Positions 42,314 through 51,696 are shown, numbered from the stretch's first letter. The stretch: 64,000 nt of DNA from an uncultured Bacilli bacterium (GCA_947626565.1 CANQSQ010000002.1:27259-91258); one strand, 5' to 3'. Numbers and translations are program-made. Notes: generated from the letters alone by a model not told the origin.

Positions 42314-44452
42314 ATGAAGAAGTATATTGATAAATTATTAGGAGCTATAATTATTGTCATAGTATTAGGAAGTAGTATAGGATATGCAGCATTAAATAAA
42401 GAGTTAAATATATCAGGAGAAGTGGCTTATCGCGTTAAAGCAGATATTAGAATAACTAATTTGTTATTGTCTAGTGTTTCTGATGCTACAGAATTATTTT
42501 CAGCTCAGTTTTCTAAAAATCAAAATATAATTGGTGTTGATTTAAGTGAAAGAGATTCTTCTATAACTTATCTCGTAGAAGTAACTAATTTTTCTGATAT
42601 AAAAGCGGGGATATTTTCAATTGATGGGTTGCCAGAAAATTTAGCTTATGAGTTAGGAGATTATCAGTTAAAAGATGGATTATGTTCTAAAGATGGAAAC
42701 TGTTTAAGTGGAGCGGTAAAAACTTTTACATTAACGATAAAGTATAAAGATGAAGCTAGTTATGATGATGATAATACGGAGTACAATTTTAAATTAAAAT
42801 ATAATTTTAAACCATTTCATAAAATTACTTATGAAGGATTTTTGATTGATACAGATTCTTATCAAAAAGAAATTATTGAGAGTGATACGTTAGAAATTAG
42901 ATTTCCTGATGAAATTGATAGTTTTTATTTGACAGTTTTAATTAATGGCGTAAATACTGTTTTTCAATATGAGGATAATGTTTTAAAAGTTACAGAGGTT
43001 TTAGGTGACGTAAAAATTAAATTTGGTATTTTAAGTGATAAAGTGTTGGAATTAGCCACTAGTAACAAATGTGATTATAAAGGTGCTGTCAATGATATAA
43101 CTTCAACTGATTCATATTGTGGTGGTTCTGGAGGACATTATGATGAACCTCCTTATCATACCTATTTGTCAGGAACTAATGCTTGTCTGGATTTTAATTA
43201 TGTTTGGTATTCAGGTTATATGTGGAGAATAACAGAAATATTAAATAATAGATCAGTAAAAATGATTGCCGAAAATGTTTTATCGGCTATAAATTTTGGT
43301 CAAGATGGATTCTTTGATAATTCATATATAAAGCAGTGGTTAAATGAAGATTTTTTAGATACTTTATATAATCATGACAAAATATTAGTGGAAGATGCTA
43401 CTTGGGATATATCACCTTTTTATGATTGGTGCTATATTAAGCCGCCTAATACAACAAAAACCACCGTTGGTCTATTAAATCCTTATGAATTTAGCAAGAC
43501 TGGCAATTATGGTAGCGATAGTTTTTTAAATCTTGGACATGATTGGTGGTTCTCATCATATATTAATTTGGAAGCTCCTTATACAGCTGTTAGTGGAATG
43601 AGTCTACTTGGAGGATTTGCAGGATGGGAAGTGCCAAGTACCGCTTTTGGAGTTCGACCTATGGTAGTTTTAAAAGCCGATGTTAAATTTAGTGGTACAG
43701 GAACAGAAGATGATCCATTTGTTTTATTAGATGATATACCAAATGCTAAACCTGGGGAAAAAATAAATAAAAGAACTCCGGGAGAACTTGTTAAGATTAA
43801 TGATATGTTATATCGTATAGTAAATATTCATAATCAAGATGGAAAACTTGTAACTAAATTAAAAAGCGCTAATTATGTCAAAGAAGATAATGGCGATGTT
43901 ATGTTAAAACAATTTGGTGATATGCATATGAGTACTTATGGAAAAATTGTTGATTCAAAAAAAGAAGAATATTGGGGAGCATATTTGAATAATACATGGC
44001 TCCAGCAACAAGGTATAGAAAAATATTTAGTAAAAGATACTTATTATTTGGATCCTGCTCAAGATTCAAAAGAACAGGGAAGTATTATTGGTAGTTATAA
44101 AAATACGACGTGTGCAGATAAAAATACTAAAGAAACGATTAAAGAATGTAAAAAAACAGCTAATACTTGGACAGGATATGTTGGACTTCCAATTGTTGGT
44201 GAATTGTTTTCTTATCCATTAGGTGGAAATGATGTACATAATTATACGACGGCTACCATGACTCCATATGGTGATGATGGCTACCTAATGATTGGAGCAT
44301 TTGAGCCGGAAAGGCAAGGTATATTTCAACATACTCATGATGAATATTTTGCAGTAAAGCCAACTATTACTTTGAGTGAAGATGTCATAATAGAAAGTGG
44401 AGATGGAAAGACTCCTGCAACAGCATTTAAAATAAAATTACCAAATGAATAA
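42314..44452 (+). CDS. Surface protein with two DUF6273-like modules
   Basis: The protein has 712 residues. A membrane helix or signal (about 8-27) ends YAALNKELNISGEVAYRV, a TasA-like start often found in surface proteins of this group. A beta-rich domain (about 30-170) precedes two modules: one with YMWRITEI and FGVRPMVVL ... GTGTEDDPFVLL, one with LYRIVNI and FAVKPTITL ... GDGKTPATAFKI. The modules are shared with the genes at 1, 22773 and 26141. It follows the XRE gene and has no sorting signal. Binding role unknown. Confidence 0.68.
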   Translation: MKKYIDKLLGAIIIVIVLGSSIGYAALNKELNISGEVAYRVKADIRITNLLLSSVSDATELFSAQFSKNQNIIGVDLSERDSSITYLVEVTNFSDIKAGIFSIDGLPENLAYELGDYQLKDGLCSKDGNCLSGAVKTFTLTIKYKDEASYDDDNTEYNFKLKYNFKPFHKITYEGFLIDTDSYQKEIIESDTLEIRFPDEIDSFYLTVLINGVNTVFQYEDNVLKVTEVLGDVKIKFGILSDKVLELATSNKCDYKGAVNDITSTDSYCGGSGGHYDEPPYHTYLSGTNACLDFNYVWYSGYMWRITEILNNRSVKMIAENVLSAINFGQDGFFDNSYIKQWLNEDFLDTLYNHDKILVEDATWDISPFYDWCYIKPPNTTKTTVGLLNPYEFSKTGNYGSDSFLNLGHDWWFSSYINLEAPYTAVSGMSLLGGFAGWEVPSTAFGVRPMVVLKADVKFSGTGTEDDPFVLLDDIPNAKPGEKINKRTPGELVKINDMLYRIVNIHNQDGKLVTKLKSANYVKEDNGDVMLKQFGDMHMSTYGKIVDSKKEEYWGAYLNNTWLQQQGIEKYLVKDTYYLDPAQDSKEQGSIIGSYKNTTCADKNTKETIKECKKTANTWTGYVGLPIVGELFSYPLGGNDVHNYTTATMTPYGDDGYLMIGAFEPERQGIFQHTHDEYFAVKPTITLSEDVIIESGDGKTPATAFKIKLPNE

Positions 44453-44453
44453 T

Positions 44454-44487
44454 CCTAGTAATCGAGTAGACTACTAGGGTTTTATTT
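44454..44487 (+). terminator. Intrinsic terminator ending the surface-protein island
   Basis: Stem CCTAGTA (44454-44460) / TACTAGG (44472-44478) with an 11-base loop and a T-rich tail. Confidence 0.75.
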
Positions 44488-44551
44488 AATATTAGATAAA
44501 TAACAATAAAAATAAACGTTATTTTATTTTGGAAGAAAGATAAAATAATTG

Positions 44552-44580
44552 TTGTTTTCTAAGTGTTTATAAGTTATAAT
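44552..44580 (+). promoter_or_regulatory. Promoter of tig
   Basis: TTGTTT (44552-44557), 17 bases, TATAAT (44575-44580), 21 bases before the tig ATG. Confidence 0.75.
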
Positions 44581-44601
44581 ATTAGAAGTTGGAGGGATAT
44601 T

Positions 44602-45924
44602 ATGGCAAGAACTGCTAAAAAAGAAATTAAAGAAGAAAAAACTGAAGAGAAAAAAAATAATGAAAAGAAAAAAAATAATGTTTTTGAAGTTAAAGTTAAA
44701 ATAGAAGGAAAAGAATGGGAAGAAGCACTTGATAAAACTTTCAAGACAAAACAAAAAACAGCTAAAGTAGATGGTTTTAGAAAAGGTAAAGTACCAAGAG
44801 ATATTTACGAAAAACATTTTGGTAAAGAATCTTTGTTTATTGATGCAGCTGATTCATTATTACAAGAAGCTTATATGAGAGCTTTAGAAAAAGAAAAAGT
44901 AATACCAGTTGTACAACCAGCAGTTGATTTAAGTAGTTTGAGTGCTGATGGTGTGGAATTTAAGTTTAAAATTATTACTAAACCAGAAGTTAAAATTAAA
45001 ACTTATAAGGGTTTAAATATAAAGCCAGAAGAAGTTGTTGTTACAGATGAAGAAATTAATCATGAACTTGGTCATTTATTAGAAAGATATACAGAATTAG
45101 TGGCTAAAGAAGATGGCAAAGTTGAAAATGGTGATGTAGCAATTATTGACTTTGAAGGTTTCAAAGATGGTGTAGCTTTTGATGGTGGAAAAGGTGAAAA
45201 TTATTCCTTAGAAATTGGATCAAATACATTTATTCCTGGTTTTGAAGAAAAAGTTATTGGAATGAAAGTAGGCGAAGAAAAAGACTTAGATTTAGAGTTT
45301 CCTAAGGATTATGGAGTAGCTGATTTAGCTGGAGCTAAAGTAGTTTTTAAAGTTAAAGTAAATGATATTAAGCAAAAACAAACTCGTGAATTAGATGAAG
45401 AATTCTTTGAAGATTTAGGTATGGATGGCGTTGATTCGGAAGAAAAATTAAAAGAAGAAATAAAAGAATCAATTAAAGCTCAAAAAGAGATGGATAATGA
45501 AAATAAATATATTGATAAAATCTTAGAAGAAGTATCTAAAAATGTTGAAGTTGATATCCCAGAAGAAATGGTTGAAGAAGAAGTTAATCGTTTAATGGGT
45601 AGATTTGAAGAACAAATGAAGATGCAAGGAATTTCTTTAGATTTATATTATCAATTTACAAGATCTAGTGAAAAAGATTTAAGAAATCAAATGGAAAAAG
45701 AAGCTTATGCTAATGTATTATATCGTTTAATGCTTGAAGAAATTACAGTACTAGAAAAAATAGAAGTAAGTGAAGAAGAAGCTTTAAAAGAGGCTGAAGA
45801 ATTAGCTGAGAAATACCAAATGGAAAAAGAAGAATTCTTAAATCAATTTGGTGGTTTAGATATGGTTCAATATGATCTTGAAATGCGTAAAACAATTGAA
45901 AGATTAAAAGAATTAAATAAATAA
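44602..45924 (+). CDS. tig: Trigger factor
   Basis: The protein has 440 residues and acts as a ribosome-bound chaperone and prolyl isomerase. ATG 44602 follows GGAGGG; a frame open from 44563 has no ribosome site. A Lys/Glu-rich N-terminal stretch of about 25 residues precedes the ribosome-binding domain with its signature VDGFRKGKVPRDIYEKHFG. The FKBP domain (about 155-245) has ENGDVAIIDFEGFKDG and the C-terminal arm is mostly helical. It lies before lon, as in many Firmicutes. The clpX that often separates them is missing. Confidence 0.93.
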   Translation: MARTAKKEIKEEKTEEKKNNEKKKNNVFEVKVKIEGKEWEEALDKTFKTKQKTAKVDGFRKGKVPRDIYEKHFGKESLFIDAADSLLQEAYMRALEKEKVIPVVQPAVDLSSLSADGVEFKFKIITKPEVKIKTYKGLNIKPEEVVVTDEEINHELGHLLERYTELVAKEDGKVENGDVAIIDFEGFKDGVAFDGGKGENYSLEIGSNTFIPGFEEKVIGMKVGEEKDLDLEFPKDYGVADLAGAKVVFKVKVNDIKQKQTRELDEEFFEDLGMDGVDSEEKLKEEIKESIKAQKEMDNENKYIDKILEEVSKNVEVDIPEEMVEEEVNRLMGRFEEQMKMQGISLDLYYQFTRSSEKDLRNQMEKEAYANVLYRLMLEEITVLEKIEVSEEEALKEAEELAEKYQMEKEEFLNQFGGLDMVQYDLEMRKTIERLKELNK

Positions 45925-45930
45925 AAAAGG

Positions 45931-45961
45931 AAAAGTCAGTATGAATTATATTGACTTTTTT
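45931..45961 (+). terminator. Intrinsic terminator after tig, first of two
   Basis: Stem AAAAGTCA (45931-45938) / TGACTTTT (45952-45959), 13-base loop, T-run. Confidence 0.75.
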
Positions 45962-45970
45962 GATAGGATT

Positions 45971-45997
45971 GATAGAAATTGTTTTCTATCTTTTTTT
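45971..45997 (+). terminator. Intrinsic terminator after tig, second of two
   Basis: Stem GATAGAAA (45971-45978) / TTTCTATC (45983-45990), TTGT loop, seven T. Two terminators in a row should block nearly all readthrough into lon. Confidence 0.85.
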
Positions 45998-46068
45998 GCC
46001 TAAAAAAAGACTTAATTAACAATTAATATTTAGGAAAATTTTTTATGTAGAAAAAGAGTTAAAATTGG

Positions 46069-46096
46069 TTGAAAAAATTTTAAAATTATATATAAT
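46069..46096 (+). promoter_or_regulatory. Promoter of lon
   Basis: TTGAAA (46069-46074), 16 bases, TATAAT (46091-46096), 34 bases before the TTG start of lon. No CIRCE or CtsR operator is visible. Confidence 0.75.
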
Positions 46097-46130
46097 AGAA
46101 AGAGTATTTATTAATTGGAGGTGAAATATC

Positions 46131-48443
46131 TTGGAAAATAAACTTTTAGTTTTAATTGTCAATGATATGGTAATCTTTCCAAACACTGAAGTAAGAATAG
46201 AATATGACAATGTTTATGATAAACAAATGATAGATATTGTTGATAAAATAGAAGATAATTTAATGCTGATAATTAATCCTTTAGAAGACAATATTAATAA
46301 TGTTACAGCATTTCCTAATTATGGAGTTTTGGGTCGTTTAAAATTAAAAATAAATGTACCTAATGGAAAAACAAGGGTTGTTATTGAAGGATTAGAAAGA
46401 GTAGAAATTTCATCATATATTGAAGATGGAAATTTTTATAAGGCTTATTATAAGGAAGTACATATAGAAGATAATGATGAAAATGAGTACTATTTTAATA
46501 TATTAATTAAAGCCTTGGAAAATTATGTGGATAGTGTTCCTTATATGGGAAATGCGATTATGACACAAATTACTAAAGTAAGTAATTTGGATAATTTATG
46601 TGACTTAATTGTTAGTTTTTTACCTATTAGCTACGAAGAAAAAAAGAAATATATAACAACAATTGATCCAATTAAAAGAACTAAGTATTTGATTGCTGAT
46701 ATGAGTAAAGAAAGAAAATTAGTGGAGTTAGAGCAAAAAATAGAGGCTGAAGTAGAAAATGAATTAAATGATTCCCAAAAAGAATACTTTTTACGTGAAA
46801 AAATAAAAGCTATGCAAAGAGAATTAGGGGAATTAAAAAGTAAAGATGAAGAAGTAGAAAATTTAAAGAAGAAATTAAAGAAGTTAAAATGTAGCTCTAA
46901 AGTAAAAGAAAAAGTTAAAAGGGAAATATCTAGGTATGAATCTTTAAGTAGTAATTCACCTGAGTTAGGAATGATTAGAGAATACCTTGATTGGATGCTT
47001 AATTTACCTTGGAATAATTATACTAAAGATACGGATGATTTAGAAAAAGTAAAGAATATTTTAGATGCTTCTCATTATGCTTTAGATGAAGTTAAAACAC
47101 GTATTTTAGAGTATTTAGCAGTTAAACAAAATACGAATAATTTGCGTAGTCCCATTATTTGTTTAGTTGGTCCTCCAGGTGTTGGTAAAACGTCACTTGC
47201 TTTAAGTATTGCGAAAAGTTTAGGTAGAAAATCAGCTAAGATTAGTGTAGGAGGAATTAATGATGAGGCCGAGATAGTGGGTCATAGAAGAACATATATT
47301 GGAGCTAATCCAGGGAGAATAATTCAGGGTATAAGAAAAGCCGGAACAACTAATCCAGTCTTTATTATTGATGAAATAGATAAGATGACTAAAGATATAA
47401 AGGGTGATCCTGCTAGTAGTTTACTTGAAGTTTTAGATCCCGAACAAAATAGTAAATTTTCGGATCATTATATAGAAGAAGAATTTGATTTATCACAAGT
47501 TATGTTTATTGCTACGGCTAATTATGTAGAACAAATTCCATATGAATTAAAAGATCGTTTGGAAATAATTAATATATCTAGTTACACGGAATATGAAAAG
47601 TTAGATATTGTAAAAAAACATATTATACCAAAGCAATTGGAAGAACATGGTCTTACAGCCTTACAAGTAAGTATTGATGATGAAGCTTTAATAGAAATAA
47701 TTAGAAATTATACTAAAGAAGCCGGTGTAAGGGAACTGGAAAGAGTAATTGCTACATTATTTAGAAAAATAGTTAAGAAATTATTGTTAGAAAAAGATGT
47801 AGTATTTTATAATATCGATTGCCAAGTTTTAGAAGAATTTTTAGGTAAAAAGAAATATTTGTATATGGAAAATTCCAAAAAAGATGAAGTTGGTGTTGTC
47901 AATGGAATGGCTTATACGGTTTTTGGAGGAGATATTTTACCAATAGAAGCTACTCTTTTTAAAGGTAAAGGGAATTTAATATTAACAGGTTCTTTAGGAG
48001 AAGTTATGCAAGAGTCTTGTCATATTGCACTTGATTATATAAAGGCCAATATGAAAAAGTTTGGTATAAAAAGCGAAGTATTAGAAAATGATATTCATAT
48101 CCATGTTCCAGAAGGAGCTGTTAATAAAGATGGACCATCAGCTGGTATAACTATTACGACAACACTAATCAGTTTGTTTTTAAATAAAGTAGTTCCTAAA
48201 ACAGTAGCTATGACAGGAGAAATTACATTACGGGGTCGAGTTTTGGCTATTGGTGGTTTAAAAGAAAAAGTTATTGGAGCTCATAGAGCAGGAATTAAGA
48301 AAATATTTTTACCAAGTGAAAACGAAAAAGATTTGGATGAAATACCAGAGGAGATAAAAAGAGATATTGAGTTTATTTTTGTAAAAAAATATAGTGAGGT
48401 TTTTGATAAGTTATTTAAAGGGGGATTAAAACTTGGAAAATAG
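46131..48443 (+). CDS. lon: ATP-dependent Lon protease
   Basis: The protein has 770 residues with a TTG start and a full GGAGGTGA ribosome site. It has a LAN substrate domain (1-about 205), a coiled coil, an AAA module with GPPGVGKT (347-354) and IIDEIDK, and the protease domain with Ser670 in KDGPSAG and Lys713 in GGLKEK. Lon degrades damaged and some regulatory proteins in the cytoplasm. It overlaps the next gene by 11 bases. Confidence 0.95.
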   Translation: MENKLLVLIVNDMVIFPNTEVRIEYDNVYDKQMIDIVDKIEDNLMLIINPLEDNINNVTAFPNYGVLGRLKLKINVPNGKTRVVIEGLERVEISSYIEDGNFYKAYYKEVHIEDNDENEYYFNILIKALENYVDSVPYMGNAIMTQITKVSNLDNLCDLIVSFLPISYEEKKKYITTIDPIKRTKYLIADMSKERKLVELEQKIEAEVENELNDSQKEYFLREKIKAMQRELGELKSKDEEVENLKKKLKKLKCSSKVKEKVKREISRYESLSSNSPELGMIREYLDWMLNLPWNNYTKDTDDLEKVKNILDASHYALDEVKTRILEYLAVKQNTNNLRSPIICLVGPPGVGKTSLALSIAKSLGRKSAKISVGGINDEAEIVGHRRTYIGANPGRIIQGIRKAGTTNPVFIIDEIDKMTKDIKGDPASSLLEVLDPEQNSKFSDHYIEEEFDLSQVMFIATANYVEQIPYELKDRLEIINISSYTEYEKLDIVKKHIIPKQLEEHGLTALQVSIDDEALIEIIRNYTKEAGVRELERVIATLFRKIVKKLLLEKDVVFYNIDCQVLEEFLGKKKYLYMENSKKDEVGVVNGMAYTVFGGDILPIEATLFKGKGNLILTGSLGEVMQESCHIALDYIKANMKKFGIKSEVLENDIHIHVPEGAVNKDGPSAGITITTTLISLFLNKVVPKTVAMTGEITLRGRVLAIGGLKEKVIGAHRAGIKKIFLPSENEKDLDEIPEEIKRDIEFIFVKKYSEVFDKLFKGGLKLGK

Positions 48444-49071
48444 TATTTTAGAATTTAAAAAAGTTCTTGATTTAAAAAGCGATTTAATTCTTAGAAATGA
48501 AGATGAATTATTAAATAAATATTTTGGAAAAGATAAGATAAGAGATTTTTTACAGTCTGTGAAAGTGTTAGTAGATAAAGAAACAGGGTTTTTACAATTA
48601 ACACCTAGATTTATTGAAGAAATAGAAGATATTATTCAATTTAACTTTAGTTTTTTTAAGGATAAAGAAATAATAGCTTTAAAAAATGAAATCATTGTAA
48701 AACTTAATTTAGAAAAATTTCGTTCTGATGTTGTTAAGACATCTTTAGCTTTAAATTATGTTGAATATCAAGATAGTATTAGAAGACTTAGTTTTGCAGA
48801 TATGAAACAATTTTTAGGAGCAATGTCATATGACGCTGTAATATTAGAAGATTTGTTAAAAGGTGATTTAGATTCTTTTGAATTTGATGATTTGTTTTTA
48901 GCAACTACAAATTATTTTTTAGAAATGATTCCTGAAATATATCAAGATGAAAATATTAGAAATATTACTTTGAATAGATTTGATAAAATTGATAAGAAAA
49001 CCTTGTTTAAAAATAGAGGGTTAAAAAAATATATGAAAACAACAAAAGAAGTATTTCAGATGAAAGCATAG
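48433..49071 (+). CDS. Unknown helical protein, first of a tandem pair
   Basis: The protein has 212 residues with a TTG start after AAAGGGGG, inside the end of lon. It is soluble, acidic and mostly helical. Its end, LFLATTNYFLEMIPEIYQD with KKTLFKNRGLKKYMKTTKE, matches the next gene's LASTNYFVQAVPELYDE and its Lys/Thr-rich end, so they are paralogues. The family is not recognised. Overlap with lon suggests joint expression. Confidence 0.65.
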   Translation: MENSILEFKKVLDLKSDLILRNEDELLNKYFGKDKIRDFLQSVKVLVDKETGFLQLTPRFIEEIEDIIQFNFSFFKDKEIIALKNEIIVKLNLEKFRSDVVKTSLALNYVEYQDSIRRLSFADMKQFLGAMSYDAVILEDLLKGDLDSFEFDDLFLATTNYFLEMIPEIYQDENIRNITLNRFDKIDKKTLFKNRGLKKYMKTTKEVFQMKA

Positions 49072-49080
49072 GTGATGATG

Positions 49081-49743
49081 ATGGAAGAAAAATGTCCATT
49101 GACAGAGGAAGATAAAAAAATAATACGTTTTATTCAAACTTTAGATATTAAAGAAAAATTATTAACTTATGAAGTTAGTGATTTATTAGAGTGTTATGCA
49201 GATGAAGATAGTTTTAAGGATTTTATTTTAGGTTTAGGATATTTATTAGACGATGATGAAGATTTCTTGAAATTTATTCCGATTTTTATAGATGATATTG
49301 AATCTTTTTTAGCAGCTAAAAGGTTTACTATTACTGATAAAGAATTAATTCAGCAAATAAATAGTATAATTTGTCGGCTTAATATGTTAAAAAATGATTC
49401 GTTTGAAGAACAACTTGTTGATGCTGTTAATTATATTGATAAACAAAATCAATGGCGAGGACAAAAATTTAAATCAGTTGAAATGTTGACAGACTCCATG
49501 ATAGCGGATATGGATATAATTATGGCTTTGCTTGATGATGAAGAGGCTAGTCATTTAGCCAATAATATGTTTTTCTTAGCTTCAACTAATTATTTTGTTC
49601 AGGCAGTTCCTGAACTTTATGATGAAGACTTAGTTAAATTTTCCCTAGATAAATGTGATATAATTGCGAAGAAAAGTAAATTATTTGATGCAAAGACAAA
49701 ACAATATGTAAAGAAAACTAAAGAAAAGTTAAGAAAGGTTTAA
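49081..49743 (+). CDS. Unknown helical protein, second of a tandem pair
   Basis: The protein has about 220 residues from ATG 49081; in-frame starts at 49072, 49075 and 49078 are also possible, since the ribosome site AGGTG is at 49070-49074. It is acidic and helical. It shares the general plan and the TNYF...PElY region with the gene before it, 9 bases apart, and clearly arose by duplication and divergence. Function unknown. Confidence 0.65.
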   Translation: MEEKCPLTEEDKKIIRFIQTLDIKEKLLTYEVSDLLECYADEDSFKDFILGLGYLLDDDEDFLKFIPIFIDDIESFLAAKRFTITDKELIQQINSIICRLNMLKNDSFEEQLVDAVNYIDKQNQWRGQKFKSVEMLTDSMIADMDIIMALLDDEEASHLANNMFFLASTNYFVQAVPELYDEDLVKFSLDKCDIIAKKSKLFDAKTKQYVKKTKEKLRKV

Positions 49744-49769
49744 AGGAGGCATAAGAGCTTCTTTTTTTT
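49742..49769 (+). terminator. Terminator before the spoVID-like gene
   Basis: AAAGGAGGC (49742-49750) pairs with GCTTCTTTT (49757-49765) over 9 positions with two G-T pairs, then more T. The 5' arm starts in the stop codon. Confidence 0.65.
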
Positions 49770-49793
49770 CATATGATAAAGCAGGAGGCTAAA

Positions 49794-50633
49794 ATGAAAA
49801 AAACAGTAACTTTTGAGAAAAAAATAACATTTCCTACAATGATAGGAGAAATAACAGCTATTGATTTAGAGCATAATTTAAGATTTGTAGATGGAAGTAA
49901 TGTCGAAGGAGATTTTTTTGTAAAGGGCAAATATAAATTAACAGAGGCATCAAGATTAGAAGAAGATTTTAATTATAAAATACCAACGGAGATTGCTCTT
50001 ACGGAAAAATTAGATTTAGATACGGCAAAAATAGATATTGTTGATTTTTATTATCGTATTGAAAATGAAGATGTAATGGTTTGTAATATTGAATTAAAAA
50101 TAGAAGGAGTAGAAGAAATTGAAACAGAAGTTGTAAAAGAAGAAGTTCAGGAAGATAGAAAAAGGGAAATAGAAGATGCTAATTTAGTTTTGGAGAAAAT
50201 AGAAAATCAAGAAAGAGAAGAAAGGGAATGTGATGGTGATATGAAAAAAGAAGAAGAAAAGGAAATTCCACATAAAGAAGAAGAAAAAAAGATAGAAGAA
50301 GAGGTCCAAGAAATTAAGTTAGATGCTAAAGATTTGAATAAAGAAAAAGAAAGAGAAACAGAAGAAGTAGAAGAAGAAAGTTGGCAAAAAGAAAAAGAAG
50401 AGGTAGAAGTAATAGAAGAAAAAGATAATAATATTTCTTCCTTGTTTTCATCTTTGTCTGAAAAAGAAGAGACATTTGCGTCATATTCAGTTTATATATT
50501 AAGAGAAGAAGAAACTATTAATACTATTATTGATAAGTATAAAACAACGAAAGAAGAATTAGAAAAATATAATGATTTAAGTTCTTTGACAGTAGGAACC
50601 AAAATAATAATTCCCACTTTAGTAAATGATTAA
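49794..50633 (+). CDS. SpoVID-like spore protein with LysM domain
   Basis: The protein has 279 residues from ATG 49794 (GCAGGAGGC before it). A beta-rich N-terminal domain (about 1-110) is followed by a Glu/Lys-rich linker (about 110-220) and a C-terminal LysM domain (about 231-276: YSVYILREEETINTIIDKY ... VGTKIIIP). This order is that of SpoVID, which binds the spore surface and helps coat encasement in Bacillus. The neighbours also fit: in B. subtilis spoVID is followed by ysxE, and here a YsxE-like gene overlaps by 8 bases. Confidence 0.68.
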   Translation: MKKTVTFEKKITFPTMIGEITAIDLEHNLRFVDGSNVEGDFFVKGKYKLTEASRLEEDFNYKIPTEIALTEKLDLDTAKIDIVDFYYRIENEDVMVCNIELKIEGVEEIETEVVKEEVQEDRKREIEDANLVLEKIENQEREERECDGDMKKEEEKEIPHKEEEKKIEEEVQEIKLDAKDLNKEKERETEEVEEESWQKEKEEVEVIEEKDNNISSLFSSLSEKEETFASYSVYILREEETINTIIDKYKTTKEELEKYNDLSSLTVGTKIIIPTLVND

Positions 50634-51522
50634 GAATATTTTTAATGATAAAGATATAAGAGTTAATAATATAAGTTATAAGGGTAAGTGTTGTATATTA
50701 GATACTAGTAATGGTAAATTTGTGGTAAAGAGACGAAAAAATAATATTAAAGAAATACATGATTATTTGAGTCTAAAGAAATATTATAATTATTTACCAT
50801 TAGTTAATAAATATAATGAACCATATGAAGTTTATCCTTTTGTAGAAGAAAAGATGGTTATACCAGCCGTAAAAGCCGTTGATTTAATATATGCACTTAG
50901 TATGTTACATATAAAAACAACGACGTATGAAGAAATAAATTTAGATGAAATTAAAAAAATATATGAAACAACTTTAGAACGGATAGATTATCTTTATAAA
51001 TATTATTTAGATTTACAAGATTATATTGAAGCAAATGTTTATATGGCTCCAGCGGAATATTTGTTAATAAGAAATATTAGTATGATTTATAATTTATTAA
51101 GTTTTGCTAAAGAAAAGATAGATGAATGGTATAAAGAAAAAGAAAAATTAAAAAAAGAAAGATTTGTTTTATTAGTAAATAATTTGAAATTAGATCAGTT
51201 TTTGGAAGGCGAAGATAATTATTTTATAAATTGGAGTAAAGCTGAGAGAGGAATAGTAGTTTATGATTTCTTAAATTTTTTTAAACAAAATTATTTAGAG
51301 TTAGATATGAAGTCATTATATGATTTATATCAGTCTAAATATCCTTTTTCAACGGATGAAGAAAATTTGTTTTTAGCTTTGTTAGCATTACCGGAAAAAA
51401 TTGAGTTTAAAGATGATAATTATATTAATACAGTTAAAGTTAAAAATTTGGTTATTTACCTTAGTAAAGTAGGAAAATTTATATCAGAAGAAAATAAAGA
51501 ATATCAGGAAGAAAATAAATAA
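50626..51522 (+). CDS. YsxE/CotS-family spore coat kinase-like protein
   Basis: The protein has 298 residues. The first part (ISYKGKCCILDTSNGKFVVKRRKN) is like the N-lobe of CotS-family proteins, with a Lys in the VVKR strand. Typical catalytic residues in the C-lobe (HGD-like loop) are not evident; FLVNNLKLDQF and NYFINWSKAERG stand in their place, so it may be inactive as a kinase. It follows the SpoVID-like gene with an 8-base overlap, as ysxE follows spoVID in Bacillus. A role in the spore coat is inferred. Confidence 0.6.
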   Translation: MIKNIFNDKDIRVNNISYKGKCCILDTSNGKFVVKRRKNNIKEIHDYLSLKKYYNYLPLVNKYNEPYEVYPFVEEKMVIPAVKAVDLIYALSMLHIKTTTYEEINLDEIKKIYETTLERIDYLYKYYLDLQDYIEANVYMAPAEYLLIRNISMIYNLLSFAKEKIDEWYKEKEKLKKERFVLLVNNLKLDQFLEGEDNYFINWSKAERGIVVYDFLNFFKQNYLELDMKSLYDLYQSKYPFSTDEENLFLALLALPEKIEFKDDNYINTVKVKNLVIYLSKVGKFISEENKEYQEENK

Positions 51523-51696
51523 AAATTCAAAAAAGAGAATAAAAGCATTGAGTCTAGTAGTAATAAAGAGAAGTAAGAGTAATTGATAAAAAACAATAAT
51601 AATAGAAATGACTACACCGGTTAAGAAGAAGACACTACTTCTTCTTTTTTGACGGCAGAAATTACAACGACAGAAAAAGGAATGTTTATTTTTCAT
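51484..51696 (-). CDS. Possible small Cys-containing membrane protein
   Basis: The minus-strand frame of 70 residues starts MKNKHSFFCRCNFCRQKRRS and continues with two hydrophobic helices. AGGTGAT lies 4 bases before the ATG. Three Cys (C-x-C-x2-C) near the start are unusual for chance. Against it: its 3' end overlaps the ysxE-like gene by 39 bases, the end is a low-complexity Phe/Ile run, and a plus-strand terminator lies within. No other gene is seen in 51523-51800. Confidence 0.35.
   Translation of the reverse strand: MKNKHSFFCRCNFCRQKRRSSVFFLTGVVISIIIVFYQLLLLLFITTRLNAFILFFEFLFIFFLIFFIFF
51623..51650 (+). terminator. Intrinsic terminator after the ysxE-like gene
   Basis: Perfect stem AAGAAGAAG (51623-51631) / CTTCTTCTT (51638-51646), ACACTA loop, then T to 51650. 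It lies about 100 bases after the stop, within a possible small minus-strand gene. Confidence 0.75.
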
